From assembly GCF_007990755.1 (NCBI RefSeq), contig NZ_BJXA01000013.1, forward strand, positions 92,883 through 156,882: a stretch of 64,000 nt of DNA, written 5' to 3'. The first letter of the stretch is position 1. Every line of letters begins with the position of its first letter. The notes under the pieces are model-generated. The model saw only the letters and a program-made list of their open reading frames with translations, was not told the origin of the DNA and searched no databases. The DNA is from Nocardia ninae NBRC 108245 (lineage in GTDB: Bacteria > Actinomycetota > Actinomycetes > Mycobacteriales > Mycobacteriaceae). A program made the translations under genes and the position numbers. This document shows positions 28,588 to 38,109 of this stretch, piece by piece.

Positions 28588-30795
28588 ATGTCGCTGCGAC
28601 ATTGCTGGGGATCGTTGGTAAGAATGCGTTCCATGGTAGGGACAGCCTCTCGGGAATTGTTGGTGCGGCACGGTGGGGTGGGGGCTGCGCGGGTGGGGTT
28701 TCGGGGGGATGTGGAGGGGTTGCGGGCGGTTGCGGTGCTGGCTGTGGTTGTTTTTCATGCGGGGATGCCCGGGGTGGGGGGTGGGTTTGTGGGGGTGGAT
28801 GTTTTCTTTGTTATCTCCGGGTTCCTGATTACGGGGATGTTGTGGCGGGAGGTCGCGGGGAGCGGGACGATTCGGTTGGCGCGGTTCTATGGGGCGCGGG
28901 CGCGGCGGTTGTTGCCTGCGGCGGGGATCGTGTTGGTTGCGACGGCGGGGGGTGCGGCGGCGTTGTTGCCGCCGTTGCAGGCGCGTCAGGTACTGGGCGA
29001 TGGGATTGCCAGTGCGTTGTATGTGGGTAATTATCGGCTTGCGTTGCACGGCACCGACTATCTCGCTGCGGATGCGCCGCCTTCGCCGTTTCAGCATTAC
29101 TGGTCGCTGGGGGTGGAGGAGCAGTTCTATTTGTTGTGGCCGGCGTTGATTATAGGGGTTGCCTGGTTCGTACAACGGCGGCGTGAGACCGAGAGTGTTT
29201 CGCCGACTCCGTATCTGGTTGTCCTCGGGGTCGTCGCCGCGCTGTCGTTCGCGGTGTCGCTGCACTGGACCAGGACGTTGCCGTCGTGGGCGTTCTTCGC
29301 GCTACCGGCTCGGGCTTGGGAGTTGGCGGTCGGTGGCATGGTGGCGCTGTCGATTCCGGTCTGGCGTCGTATCCCGTCGTCGGTTGCCGCCGTCGCCGGG
29401 TGGGGGGGGCTGGCGGCGATCGTCGTGAGTTGTACGCACTTGGACGGGCGGACGCCGTATCCCGGGACCGCTGCGCTGCTGCCCGTACTGGGCGCGGCCT
29501 CGATCGTGGCCGCAGGCTGCGCCGCGCCCCGGCTCGGAGTCGGTCGAGTGTTGTCGACGGCTCCCTTGCGGTCGCTCGGGCGGCTGTCGTACTCGTGGTA
29601 TCTCTGGCACTGGCCGGTGTTGCTGCTCGCACCGAAGCTCAGCGGTCACCCGCTCGACCTGGTCGGCTCGCTGGGGGCGGTCGCCACGGCGGCGGGCTTG
29701 GCCATGTTGACGCTCTGGTTCGTCGAGGATCCCGCACGCTTCGCGGCGCCGCTACGGCGTTCGGCCGCACTGAGTTTGGCCGGTGGCGGTGTCGTCACCG
29801 CGGTCGCCGTATGCGTTGGCGTGGTGCTGCTGGTGCTCGTGCCGGTGCCGGTCGGGCGTGGGGCGGCGGCCGAGGCGTTGACCGTCGTCGCGCCACCGCA
29901 GGCGCCGCCGTCGGAGTCCATCGATCCGCATGATGCGGCGGTGCAGCAGTTGACCGCGCAGGTGCAGGCGGCCGTCACAGCCTCGGCCGAATCGCCGTCG
30001 GTGCCGTCGAATCTGTCCCCATCACTCGCCGACGCACCAGCCGACAAGGCCGCCGTATTCGGAAACGGTTGCGTGCGTTCGTGGCTCGACGTCGGTCAGC
30101 CGGAGTGCGCCGCGGGCGATCTCGGCTCGGCGAACACGGTGGCACTGGTCGGTGATTCGCATGCGGCGATGTGGAGCCCGGCGTTCGAACAGATTGCCGA
30201 GCAACGGCATTGGCGCTTGGAGACGATGAGCAAGGTGACTTGCCCGCTGATGGAACTGCCCATCACCAGTCCCTACCTCGGCCGGGAGTACACCGAATGC
30301 GTGCAGTGGCGGCACCAGGTCCTGGCCAGGCTGCAGGCCGAGCATCCACGGCTGATCGTGCTCAGCATGTCCCGGCGCTACGGCGGCGACTTCGGCTTCA
30401 CCACCTACGACCAGGCCTGGATCGACAGCCTGTCCCGCCTGACCACGCAGCTGCGCGCGACAGGCGCGAATGTTCTTGTCCTCGGCCCGATTCCGGACCC
30501 GCACAGCACCGTGCCCACCTGCCTGTCCGGCCACCTCGACGACGCGCTGGCCTGCGCGCCGACCCGTCCGGTCGCCGTCGACGACGCGGGCATCGCCGCC
30601 GAACGAGCCGCGACAACGGCGGGCGACGGCCAGTACGCCGACCTCACCGAGCTGTTCTGCACCGCCGACCGCTGCCCGCTCATCACCGGCAACACCCTCA
30701 TCTACCGCGACGACAACCACCTCACAGTCGCCTACGCCAAAGCGCTCGCCCCGGTCGTTGCCGCGCTGGCCGACGGCGCGCTGGCCCGCGGCTGA
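28588..30795 (+). CDS. Acyltransferase-3 (OafA/YrhL-type) membrane protein with C-terminal SGNH domain
   Basis: A protein of up to 735 residues that probably O-acylates an envelope glycan. The N-terminal part has FRGDVEGLRAVAVLAVVVFHAG and VGVDVFFVISGFLITGMLWRE, the RxxR-type GARARRLLPAAG, and FQHYWSLGVEEQFYLLWPALI, then about ten membrane helices. After residue about 480 comes an extracytoplasmic SGNH/GDSL-like domain with NTVALVGDSHAAMWSPAFEQIAEQ (block I) and NTLIYRDDNHLTVAYAKAL (catalytic Asp/His). Starts at 28588, 28624 and 28633 are all possible; none has a strong ribosome site. The first 400 bases have unusual G-ended codons and long G-runs. Confidence 0.88.
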   Translation: MSLRHCWGSLVRMRSMVGTASRELLVRHGGVGAARVGFRGDVEGLRAVAVLAVVVFHAGMPGVGGGFVGVDVFFVISGFLITGMLWREVAGSGTIRLARFYGARARRLLPAAGIVLVATAGGAAALLPPLQARQVLGDGIASALYVGNYRLALHGTDYLAADAPPSPFQHYWSLGVEEQFYLLWPALIIGVAWFVQRRRETESVSPTPYLVVLGVVAALSFAVSLHWTRTLPSWAFFALPARAWELAVGGMVALSIPVWRRIPSSVAAVAGWGGLAAIVVSCTHLDGRTPYPGTAALLPVLGAASIVAAGCAAPRLGVGRVLSTAPLRSLGRLSYSWYLWHWPVLLLAPKLSGHPLDLVGSLGAVATAAGLAMLTLWFVEDPARFAAPLRRSAALSLAGGGVVTAVAVCVGVVLLVLVPVPVGRGAAAEALTVVAPPQAPPSESIDPHDAAVQQLTAQVQAAVTASAESPSVPSNLSPSLADAPADKAAVFGNGCVRSWLDVGQPECAAGDLGSANTVALVGDSHAAMWSPAFEQIAEQRHWRLETMSKVTCPLMELPITSPYLGREYTECVQWRHQVLARLQAEHPRLIVLSMSRRYGGDFGFTTYDQAWIDSLSRLTTQLRATGANVLVLGPIPDPHSTVPTCLSGHLDDALACAPTRPVAVDDAGIAAERAATTAGDGQYADLTELFCTADRCPLITGNTLIYRDDNHLTVAYAKALAPVVAALADGALARG

Positions 30796-30989
30796 ACACG
30801 CTGGGCAAGAACTAACCGGACGCCAAGCCCCGAGCCGACCGGAACCACAGCGTCGGCGAAGGCGCCGCGCACGAGACCAGCATTCCCGGGACGCGGCACT
30901 CGGCGGAGCGATATTCTCCATCCGCGGAGTACCTTCCAGCCCGGCGTACGCATGCGGGCCGCCTGCGACGTGGGGGAGGAGGACGGCGG

Positions 30990-32822
30990 GTGCGAATTCA
31001 ACCGAGAGAACAGCTTCTGGACGTGTGGCGAGCCCTGCTCGCCGCGTGCTGGGATGATCAGCGCTGGCGCTGGGGCGAGCAGGCGGACACCAACTCGATC
31101 AGCGACTCGGAACAGCTGCTGTGCCTGCTCTACCCCGCCACCGAGATCGACATCTTCACGCTGGCAGACCCGGACCGCATCGAGGGCGACGTCGCCGGCG
31201 TGCTGGAGCCGATCGGGGAGAGGGGCCAGCTGGGCGGCTTCGTCGTCTCGTTGCTGGAGCAGTACCTCGAGCGCAACGCCGACGAGGACGGCGAACCGTC
31301 CTTCGCCGCGGGCAATTACCTGCGCGGTGAACCCACCGACGGGCAGCGGCGAATCGAGGTCGTCAGCTCGTATTCGATGTCGCTGGCCGTCTGCATGAGC
31401 GGTCTGCGTTTCCTGCAAGCGTGCCGCGTCAAGACGCGGTACGGCGAGCTGACCGACCGGATCGACGCACTCTCCGCCCGGCTGAGCGCGCGGCTGACCG
31501 CGGCGATGACGGGATTGATCCGAAGCTTCGTGGTCGCCACCACGCACCCGAAGTCGCCTGCGGGACAAGCGATCCTCAGCATGCTGAACCAGACCGGGCA
31601 GCCCGGTCGGCTGATACATTGCGAAGTACGGCGCAGCCTCGAAAGGGTGCGGACGCTGCTGCTCCGCGACGTCACGCTCGGCCGAGGAGCCTCGACCACA
31701 GAGTTCGATGACGACGACATGCTCTTCGAATGTGGATGGAGCTGGGGCGTCGTTCACGACGCCGCCGAGATCGATGGCATCGACGCGCGGATCGCGCACT
31801 GCGGCGGTATCGCGGTTCCGCACCCCCACCTCTACTTCACCGTCACCGCGCTGGACGCCATCAACGACCTCGTCTCCCCGCGGATCGATGAACTCGGCTT
31901 GCTCGACAAGCGGCAAATCCAGCTCGCCCAAGCCTTGCGCCTCAGATGGGAACTGGCCCAGGACTATTGGTCCACGCTTGCCCGGTTCGGTTCCGGTAGA
32001 TGGCCGCTGGAAGATATCCCGTGGCGCACATCGGACGGCTTGGAGTCGGACTACTTCAGTCTCCTCCTGTCGGCGGTATTGATCCATGACCTGACCGCGA
32101 GCACCGCCGACGATGACGACTTAGCAAGGATCGTAGCAATTTTCGAGGAATTAGCCGCTCGTGGACGGGTCACCCGCAGAGCCCTGCTCGACGATCCCGC
32201 CGTGGGGCTGCATACATCCGGCGTACGGCTGACGCTGTGCGGCAGCGAGTCGGTCGATGACGGTCCGGTGCTGTATTGGGAGGTGTCGGACTTCGCTCCG
32301 ACGCTCTTGAAGCAAGTACTCCGAGCAGTCAGCGTGTCCAGCAATGTCGACACCAGAGACAAACTGATGGAACTGGCCAAATCGGTGATGGACCACCTGG
32401 ATCGGCGGAGGCTCCGGTCGGGCGCCACCGGACTCTGGGACGACCCGGCGGGCGTCTTCGACGACGACGGCGCATCCGTCGCGACCAAACCCTCCTGGGC
32501 GATCACTGAGCGAGTGGTCGAATGTCTGATCGCCGCCGAGCGCATCTACCGGGAACCGCCACCTCAGTTGCCGGAACTACAGCGGATGGCACGAAACCTG
32601 CTGACCATCGCCGAGCATCGATACGACCAGACGAAGTTGGGGGTCGATCTGGACGACCGATCGGCCAGTCTCACCATGCTCGACCATGTGGAAGCACGCA
32701 TCGATGCGGCAAGGCAGGAGCTACACCGCAACCCCGCAACCACATTCGTGCACGCGATCGAGGCGTTGCGTGACCTCGAGCAGCTGTCGATAGCCCGCCG
32801 TGACGCGAGCAGGGGCAGCTGA
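30990..32822 (+). CDS. SCO2524-family protein
   Basis: A 610-residue protein starting with GTG (MRIQPREQLLDVWRALLAACWDDQRWRWGEQADTNSISDSEQLLCLLYPATEIDIF), preceded by GGAGGAGGAC. It has no signal peptide or membrane helix. Conserved-looking parts are TADPD-like LADPDRIEGDVAGVLEPIGERGQLGGFVVSLLEQYLER and KPSWAITERVVECLIAAERIY. I place it in the SCO2524 family from the pattern plus the three genes that follow, which are the SCO2523, SCO2522 and SCO2521 families in the order known from Streptomyces. No function is established. Confidence 0.75.
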   Translation: MRIQPREQLLDVWRALLAACWDDQRWRWGEQADTNSISDSEQLLCLLYPATEIDIFTLADPDRIEGDVAGVLEPIGERGQLGGFVVSLLEQYLERNADEDGEPSFAAGNYLRGEPTDGQRRIEVVSSYSMSLAVCMSGLRFLQACRVKTRYGELTDRIDALSARLSARLTAAMTGLIRSFVVATTHPKSPAGQAILSMLNQTGQPGRLIHCEVRRSLERVRTLLLRDVTLGRGASTTEFDDDDMLFECGWSWGVVHDAAEIDGIDARIAHCGGIAVPHPHLYFTVTALDAINDLVSPRIDELGLLDKRQIQLAQALRLRWELAQDYWSTLARFGSGRWPLEDIPWRTSDGLESDYFSLLLSAVLIHDLTASTADDDDLARIVAIFEELAARGRVTRRALLDDPAVGLHTSGVRLTLCGSESVDDGPVLYWEVSDFAPTLLKQVLRAVSVSSNVDTRDKLMELAKSVMDHLDRRRLRSGATGLWDDPAGVFDDDGASVATKPSWAITERVVECLIAAERIYREPPPQLPELQRMARNLLTIAEHRYDQTKLGVDLDDRSASLTMLDHVEARIDAARQELHRNPATTFVHAIEALRDLEQLSIARRDASRGS

Positions 32823-32825
32823 CCC

Positions 32826-33743
32826 GTGATCGTCTTCGCGATTTCCGACAAGGGTGGTACCGGGCGTTCGGTGACCAGTGCCAATATCGGGTACCGGATG
32901 TGTGTGATGGGGAACAGTGTCGCCTACCTCGACTTCGATTTCGGGTCGCCGACGGCGGGGGCGCTGTTCGAGATCGACAGTGTGGAGCGCGGGGTCGCCG
33001 GCGGGACGGGGTTGCATTCCTATCTGACCGGCCATGTCGGTGTGCCTGCTCGAATCGACGTGCGGGACAAGACCGATCGCCGTGAGTTGCAGCGGATGCG
33101 GATGCGCACCGGCAAGCTCGCCTTGCTGCCCGGTGACCTGGGTGGCGCGGAGTTCGCGAAGGTGGACCACAATGTGGTCCGGCGATGTGCGGAGCTGCTG
33201 CTCACGATCGAGCAGGACTTCGATGTCTGTCTCGTCGACGTCAGTGCCGGTCGGTCGGTGGCCTTGGAAATCGCCGTGCAGGCCACCGGATTACGGCAGT
33301 TCGCCGCGAAGACGGTGCGCTGGTTGGTCTTTCACCGCTGGACTCGGCAGCACATCGTCGCGGCGGCAGGCTTGGTCCATGGCCCGCACGGCGTGGTGGA
33401 GTCCGGAGCGGTCGCCGGACATGATCCCCGGATGTTGCTGGAGAACATTCGATTCGTGCGTACCGCGGTGCCGCGATTGAACGAGGCGACCGAAGTCTCC
33501 GGCTTGCAGGCCGCATGGCTGCACGAACAGAACGCGCGACTGAAGCACCTCGCGGCCGAGTACCGGATCGGCGCAAGCGTTCTGCTCGGCGCGACACCGA
33601 TCGATCCGGTCTTGCAGTGGCGTGAGCAACTGATCCTGGATATCGACGTGATGCAGGGTATCGCCAAGGAGGACACCGTCGAGGCGTTCGGCAGCCTGGC
33701 GAACCGCATACTCTCCGAATCGATTTGGCAGCCGATGCGGTAG
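32826..33743 (+). CDS. SCO2523-family variant P-loop ATPase (ParA/MinD-like)
   Basis: A 305-residue protein with a GTG start. It begins MIVFAISDKGGTGRSVTSANIGYRMCVMGNSVAYLDFDFGSPTAGALFEI: the deviant Walker A of ParA/MinD ATPases (KGGxGKS) but with Arg in place of the second Lys, and a Walker A' -like YLDFDFGSP. Later LLTIEQDFDVCLVDVSAGRS is a Walker B-like strand with Asp. This is the feature for which the family is called a variant P-loop protein. It is 3 bp after the SCO2524-family gene. Membrane localisation like MinD is not evident. Confidence 0.8.
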   Translation: MIVFAISDKGGTGRSVTSANIGYRMCVMGNSVAYLDFDFGSPTAGALFEIDSVERGVAGGTGLHSYLTGHVGVPARIDVRDKTDRRELQRMRMRTGKLALLPGDLGGAEFAKVDHNVVRRCAELLLTIEQDFDVCLVDVSAGRSVALEIAVQATGLRQFAAKTVRWLVFHRWTRQHIVAAAGLVHGPHGVVESGAVAGHDPRMLLENIRFVRTAVPRLNEATEVSGLQAAWLHEQNARLKHLAAEYRIGASVLLGATPIDPVLQWREQLILDIDVMQGIAKEDTVEAFGSLANRILSESIWQPMR

Positions 33744-33764
33744 TCGCGCAGGCCGTCGTGGAAG

Positions 33765-34778
33765 GTGCCGAACACAGTGGAATACGCCGCCGGGTACAGC
33801 GAGGGGACCGATCAGCCGCGGATCGCCGGGGTGCCGCTGTCCCATGTCTCCATCGAGGTGGGACATCTCCGGATGGAAGACCTCGGCAACGGGGACGACT
33901 GGATTCGTGAGCAATTCCGCAAGGTCGTGCCGCTGGTCACGTGGTTCACCGACGCGGCGAAGGTCGAATTCGGGCCGAAGGCCCGGGTGAGTACCTGTCT
34001 GCTGGTCGATGACTATTTCCGCGCCGACACCGATCCACGCGACGTGCTCGGCCGACTACTCGGGTGCGCCGAGGACAAAGGACTCACCATCGACTATTTG
34101 GGGCGAGAGGCAGGCTGCGCGGTCGTCCCCGCCAGGGCGGAAGGCCCCGGAATCGAACTGGCGCAGGCGGTTCGGGCTCGGATCGTGCCCTCGCCGACCC
34201 GGGGCGCGACGGGTCGCAGGCCGCCGACCGACCAGTCGGGCTGGCTGTGCAACGGCACGCGCGCCTCCGACGAACCCGCGCAGGCAATGCGCAACGACCC
34301 GTATCAGCCGCCCGAAGAATTCGGCAGCCCCACACATTCGATCTTTCTCGACGTCGAACTGTGGCGCGAGGAACCGCGAAAGCAGCAGAGCAGCAACGAG
34401 TTACCGATCACCTGGTCGTTGCCGTTTCTCACGTCGATCTGGCAGCTACTACGACTGGGTCTGCTGCGCTTCCACGGCAGACCGGTGGTCGAACCGCAGC
34501 TGTGGGACCGTCAACAGCCTTGGCCGGCCGACTGGCAGGATTTGCCCACCGTGCTCAAACTGAACCCCCGTGCGAAACCGTTTGCCGCATACCGCTCGCT
34601 GTCCGTTCTTCCGGTGCGGTACCTGGAGGTCGAGCACGCCGTGCGGCTGATACTCGAGCACATCCGGCTCGACGACGAGGTGGTCGAACAGCTCGTTCGC
34701 CGCGCGGCCCAGGAGCAGGTCTCGTTGCCGCGCAGCAGCACCGAACGCCTGAACTACCACCTGGTGGATGGACGCTGA
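33765..34778 (+). CDS. SCO2522-family protein
   Basis: A 337-residue protein (GTG start, GGAAGGTGCCG upstream). It has no recognisable catalytic motif to me; conserved-looking parts are VPLSHVSIEVGHLRMEDL, VSTCLLVDDYF, GREAGCAVVPARAEGPG, ITWSLPFLTSIWQLLRLGLLRFHG and PFAAYRSLSVLPVRYLEVEHAVRLILEH. It overlaps the following gene by 11 bp. Third member of the SCO2524-2521 cassette; function unknown. Confidence 0.75.
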   Translation: MPNTVEYAAGYSEGTDQPRIAGVPLSHVSIEVGHLRMEDLGNGDDWIREQFRKVVPLVTWFTDAAKVEFGPKARVSTCLLVDDYFRADTDPRDVLGRLLGCAEDKGLTIDYLGREAGCAVVPARAEGPGIELAQAVRARIVPSPTRGATGRRPPTDQSGWLCNGTRASDEPAQAMRNDPYQPPEEFGSPTHSIFLDVELWREEPRKQQSSNELPITWSLPFLTSIWQLLRLGLLRFHGRPVVEPQLWDRQQPWPADWQDLPTVLKLNPRAKPFAAYRSLSVLPVRYLEVEHAVRLILEHIRLDDEVVEQLVRRAAQEQVSLPRSSTERLNYHLVDGR

Positions 34779-35769
34779 CGTGCACGAACCGAGCGATCCG
34801 GCGGACCATCGGGTTCTCGTCGTGCTGGGGGAGACACACACCTGCCTGCTGCCGACGGCAAAACCCCTGCGGCGCAGCGATTCGGACCAGCTGCTGGACC
34901 TGATGCCGGGCCACCCCGTGCACTGGCGGGAACGCCCGATGTCCCGCGCGGTCTCGCCGGACATCGTGACGGGCGTGGACTGCGAACTGGCCGCCCCCGG
35001 GCACGCCGCGGTGCGGGCGATCGGCACGGTGGCCAACCATGCCGTCGTGCTCGGTGGCCGCGTGCTACAGAGCTCGACGCAGGCGAAAGTCGTTGCCGCA
35101 GAGTGGCCTGAGCGGCGGGTGTGGTCGCATTACCTCGGCCGGGCCGGGGTGCTGGAGGTACTCACCAAGGTCGCCGCCGAGACGAGCAGCAGACTGACGG
35201 CTGGTCTCTTGGCCGGTGGACCACCGACCCCGGACGTTCTCGATCTCGGGTCGATAGCCCATCGACTACTCGGGCGAATCACCATGGACCCGCACCTCGA
35301 TCAGCGAGTCCCGCTGCGGGCCAGCACCACTCGCCTGAGATGGGCAGCGCGCAGAGGTGATGTCGAGCAGACCCGAGTCGCTTTTCGCGTGCTCAACGAC
35401 ACTGACCGCACCGCCGAGATCACCGTGCGCGACGCGGACGAACTAGCCGCCGCGCAACAGTTCTGCGAAGACCTCGCGGCCCACGACTGGCTGCTGACAG
35501 CCCTCAGGGCAACCCTCGAAAAGTCCGACTTCTTCGACCCGGGGACACCCGAATCAACCGCGCTGTCAGCTCCGGCACTGCACCACCTCGCCCACCTCTG
35601 GGCACCCGGCGCACACACCCCCGCCCCGCTCCGCGCACTGTGGACTCCACTGGAGGCCGACCCCGGCTTCTCCGTCGACCGGCAAATCCTGGTCGACGAG
35701 CTCCGCAACCGCGTGCTGGTAGGCGCCTTGGATGCGAACCGGCAGACAAGGATCGGCACAGAGCCCTGA
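34768..35769 (+). CDS. SCO2521-family protein
   Basis: A 333-residue protein, starting inside the end of the SCO2522-family gene. It begins MDADVHEPSDPADHRVLVVLGETHTCLLPTAKPLRR; VWSHYLGRAGVLEVLTKV and a C-terminal helical half follow. No known catalytic motif is seen. Last gene of the cassette; it converges with the UvrA-like gene, with 3 bp between the stop codons, so this is the natural left boundary of the biosynthetic cluster. Confidence 0.75.
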   Translation: MDADVHEPSDPADHRVLVVLGETHTCLLPTAKPLRRSDSDQLLDLMPGHPVHWRERPMSRAVSPDIVTGVDCELAAPGHAAVRAIGTVANHAVVLGGRVLQSSTQAKVVAAEWPERRVWSHYLGRAGVLEVLTKVAAETSSRLTAGLLAGGPPTPDVLDLGSIAHRLLGRITMDPHLDQRVPLRASTTRLRWAARRGDVEQTRVAFRVLNDTDRTAEITVRDADELAAAQQFCEDLAAHDWLLTALRATLEKSDFFDPGTPESTALSAPALHHLAHLWAPGAHTPAPLRALWTPLEADPGFSVDRQILVDELRNRVLVGALDANRQTRIGTEP

Positions 35770-35772
35770 CGG

Positions 35773-38064
35773 TCAGCGGTCTGCCCGTTCGAGGTCCTTG
35801 CGTAGATACTCGGCGGTGACGGATTTCTTGTCCGCGGCCAGCTGCTCCGGAGTGCCTTCGAACAGCACCTTGCCGCCGTGACGGCCCGCGTCCGGCCCGA
35901 GATCGATGACCCAGTCGGCGTATTTGACGACCTCGAGATCGTGTTCCACCACGATGACCGTGTTTCCTTCGTCGACCAGGCGATCGAAGAGGGTGAGCAG
36001 CCGGTCGACGTCGGCCATGTGCAGGCCGGTGGTCGGCTCATCGAAGACGAACACGGTGCCCGTGTCCTGGAGGCGGTGCGCCAGCTTGAGCCGTTGGCGC
36101 TCACCGCCCGACAGGGTCGAGAGTGGTTGCCCCAGTGTCAAATACGCCAGCCCGACTTCTTGGAGCATCGCGAGCTTGGCGGTCACCTTGTCTTCGGTGA
36201 AGTAGGACAGACTTTCCTCCACGGTGAGCCCGAGCACTTCGGCGATGTTCTTGCCGCGCAACGTCTTTTCGAGCGCCTCGTCCCGATAGCGGCTGCCCTC
36301 ACATACTTCGCAGGTCACCGTGACCGGATCCATGTAGGCGAGGTCCGTCTCGATCACGCCGCGTCCCTTGCACGCCGGGCAGGCGCCGGTCGAGTTGAAG
36401 CTGAACAGGCCGGGGTCGGCATCGTTGGCTTTGGCGAACAGGTTTCGGACGGTGTCCATGATGTCGACATAGGTCGCCGGCGTCGACCGCGAGGAGATGC
36501 CGATGCCCGACTGGTCGACCATGACCGCGTCCGGGTGCTGGGCGGCGAAAGCTCCTGAGATGAGCGAACTCTTGCCGGAGCCCGCCACGCCGGTCACCGC
36601 GGTGAGCACCCCGGTGGGGATGCGCACGGAGACGTTCTGCAAGTTGTTCAGCGATGCCTTGCTGATCTCCAGCGAGCCGGTCGGTTCACGGACCTGCTCC
36701 TTCAAACCGGTGTGCTCACGCAGCCGTCGGCCGGTGAGCGTCTTGGCTTTCAGGAGTTGCCGGTAGGTCCCCTCGAAGACGATCTCACCGCCGTGCGACC
36801 CGGCCCCGGGCCCCATGTCGACGATGCGATCGGCGACGGCCATGACGTCCGGATTGTGCTCGACCACCAGCACGGTGTTGCCGTTGTCACGCAGTTGCGC
36901 GAGAAGCTCGTTGAGCCGGTGCACATCTCGCGGATGCAGGCCGACGCTCGGCTCGTCGAAGATGAAGGTCAGATCGCTCAGGCTGCTGCCGAGATGACGG
37001 ACCGTCTTCAGCCGCTGGCCCTCGCCGCCGGACAGGGTAGAGGTCTCGCGGCCGAGGCTGAGGTAGCCCAGTCCGATCGATTCCAGCCGGGACAGTGCCG
37101 TGATAGCTGCCTGGACAACGGGTTTGGCGACTCGATCGTCGATCTTCCCCAGCTCGACGATCAGTTCGCTCACCTCCATGTCCGCGTAGTCGGCGATGTT
37201 CTTGCCGTTGATCTTGGAGGCGAGCGCGGCCTTATTGAGCCTGCCGCCGCCGCAGACCTCACAGGTGCTGGTCCGCACCACCTGCTCGACGTCCTTGCGC
37301 TCCTTGTCTTTCAGCGCATCCAGGCCGTTCTTGAGATAGCGGCGATTGAACCGGACGACGATGCCCTCGTATTCGTTGGAGTGCGTCACGTCCTTGCCGG
37401 GGCGCCGGACCTTGAATCCTCCGCCGTGCAGCAGCTTGTCCCATTCTGCCGCGGTGAACTTCTGCAACGGCTTATCGGGATCGAACAGTCCGGATTCCGC
37501 GTAGGTGATCCACGGATAGCCGCCGACCGCGAACAGTGGTGACTGGATGGCGCCCTCGTTCAACGACTTCGACTTGTCGAGCAGCAGGTCGAGGTCGAGT
37601 CGCGCGGTCCGGCCGAGTCCTTCGCACTCGGGGCACATGCCCTGCGGAACATTGAACGAGTACATGGTCGACTCGCCCGCGCTGGGCTTGCCGTGCCGCG
37701 AGAACAGCACGCGCAGCATGGGATTGATCTCCGTCATGGTGCCGACGGTCGAGCGGGAGCTGCCGCCGATCTGGCGCTGGTCGACCACGATCGCGGTGGA
37801 CAGATGCGACATGCCCTCGGCGTGCGGCCGCTCGTACTTCGGCAGCCGGTTGCGGATGAACCAGGGGAACGTCTCGTTGAGCTGGCGCTGCGACTCGACT
37901 GCGATCGTGCCGAACACCAGCGACGACTTCCCGGAACCCGATACACCGGTGAAGACGGTCAGCCGCCCCTTCGGGATCTCCAGCGACACATTCTTCAGGT
38001 TGTTTTCTCGGACGCCTTGCAGCGTAATGCTGTCGTTCGCTTGCCGTCCGGCTCGATCCGACAT
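35773..38064 (-). CDS. UvrA-like ABC ATPase, probable PBD self-resistance protein
   Basis: A 763-residue UvrA relative, about 200 residues shorter than housekeeping UvrA (about 950) and lacking the UvrB-binding segment. Two ABC units are complete: Walker A GVSGSGKSSLVFGT and GVAGSGKSSLISGA; signatures TLSGGEGQRLK and TLSGGERQRLKLA; Walker B FIFDEPSVGLH and VFDEPTTGLH. Each half has a pair of CxxC motifs (CPEC/CEVC and CPAC/CEVC), as in UvrA zinc modules. Such short UvrA2/DrrC-type proteins protect producers of DNA-binding antibiotics, and PBDs alkylate DNA. The ATG at 38064 follows AGGGGAG; an in-frame TTG at 38088 is less likely. A palindrome lies 25 bp upstream. Confidence 0.88.
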   Translation of the reverse strand: MSDRAGRQANDSITLQGVRENNLKNVSLEIPKGRLTVFTGVSGSGKSSLVFGTIAVESQRQLNETFPWFIRNRLPKYERPHAEGMSHLSTAIVVDQRQIGGSSRSTVGTMTEINPMLRVLFSRHGKPSAGESTMYSFNVPQGMCPECEGLGRTARLDLDLLLDKSKSLNEGAIQSPLFAVGGYPWITYAESGLFDPDKPLQKFTAAEWDKLLHGGGFKVRRPGKDVTHSNEYEGIVVRFNRRYLKNGLDALKDKERKDVEQVVRTSTCEVCGGGRLNKAALASKINGKNIADYADMEVSELIVELGKIDDRVAKPVVQAAITALSRLESIGLGYLSLGRETSTLSGGEGQRLKTVRHLGSSLSDLTFIFDEPSVGLHPRDVHRLNELLAQLRDNGNTVLVVEHNPDVMAVADRIVDMGPGAGSHGGEIVFEGTYRQLLKAKTLTGRRLREHTGLKEQVREPTGSLEISKASLNNLQNVSVRIPTGVLTAVTGVAGSGKSSLISGAFAAQHPDAVMVDQSGIGISSRSTPATYVDIMDTVRNLFAKANDADPGLFSFNSTGACPACKGRGVIETDLAYMDPVTVTCEVCEGSRYRDEALEKTLRGKNIAEVLGLTVEESLSYFTEDKVTAKLAMLQEVGLAYLTLGQPLSTLSGGERQRLKLAHRLQDTGTVFVFDEPTTGLHMADVDRLLTLFDRLVDEGNTVIVVEHDLEVVKYADWVIDLGPDAGRHGGKVLFEGTPEQLAADKKSVTAEYLRKDLERADR

Positions 38065-38089
38065 CTCCACTCCCCTCAGCGTGCGCAAG

Positions 38090-38109
38090 TAGTTTCCAAA
38101 CGGAAACTA
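38090..38109. promoter_or_regulatory. Operator site A: TAGTTTCC-N4-GGAAACTA before the uvrA-like gene
   Basis: A perfect 8-bp inverted repeat with spacer AAAC, ending 25 bp before the uvrA-like ATG and overlapping the asnB-like stop codon. The same 20-bp pattern occurs twice in the marR/VOC intergenic region (48908-48927, 48935-48954). This suggests that the uvrA-like gene has its own promoter, controlled by the cluster's MarR protein. Confidence 0.75.

Noticed and set aside
35773-38064. Housekeeping uvrA
   Set aside because: The protein is about 200 residues too short, lacks the UvrB-binding region and lies in a PBD cluster.
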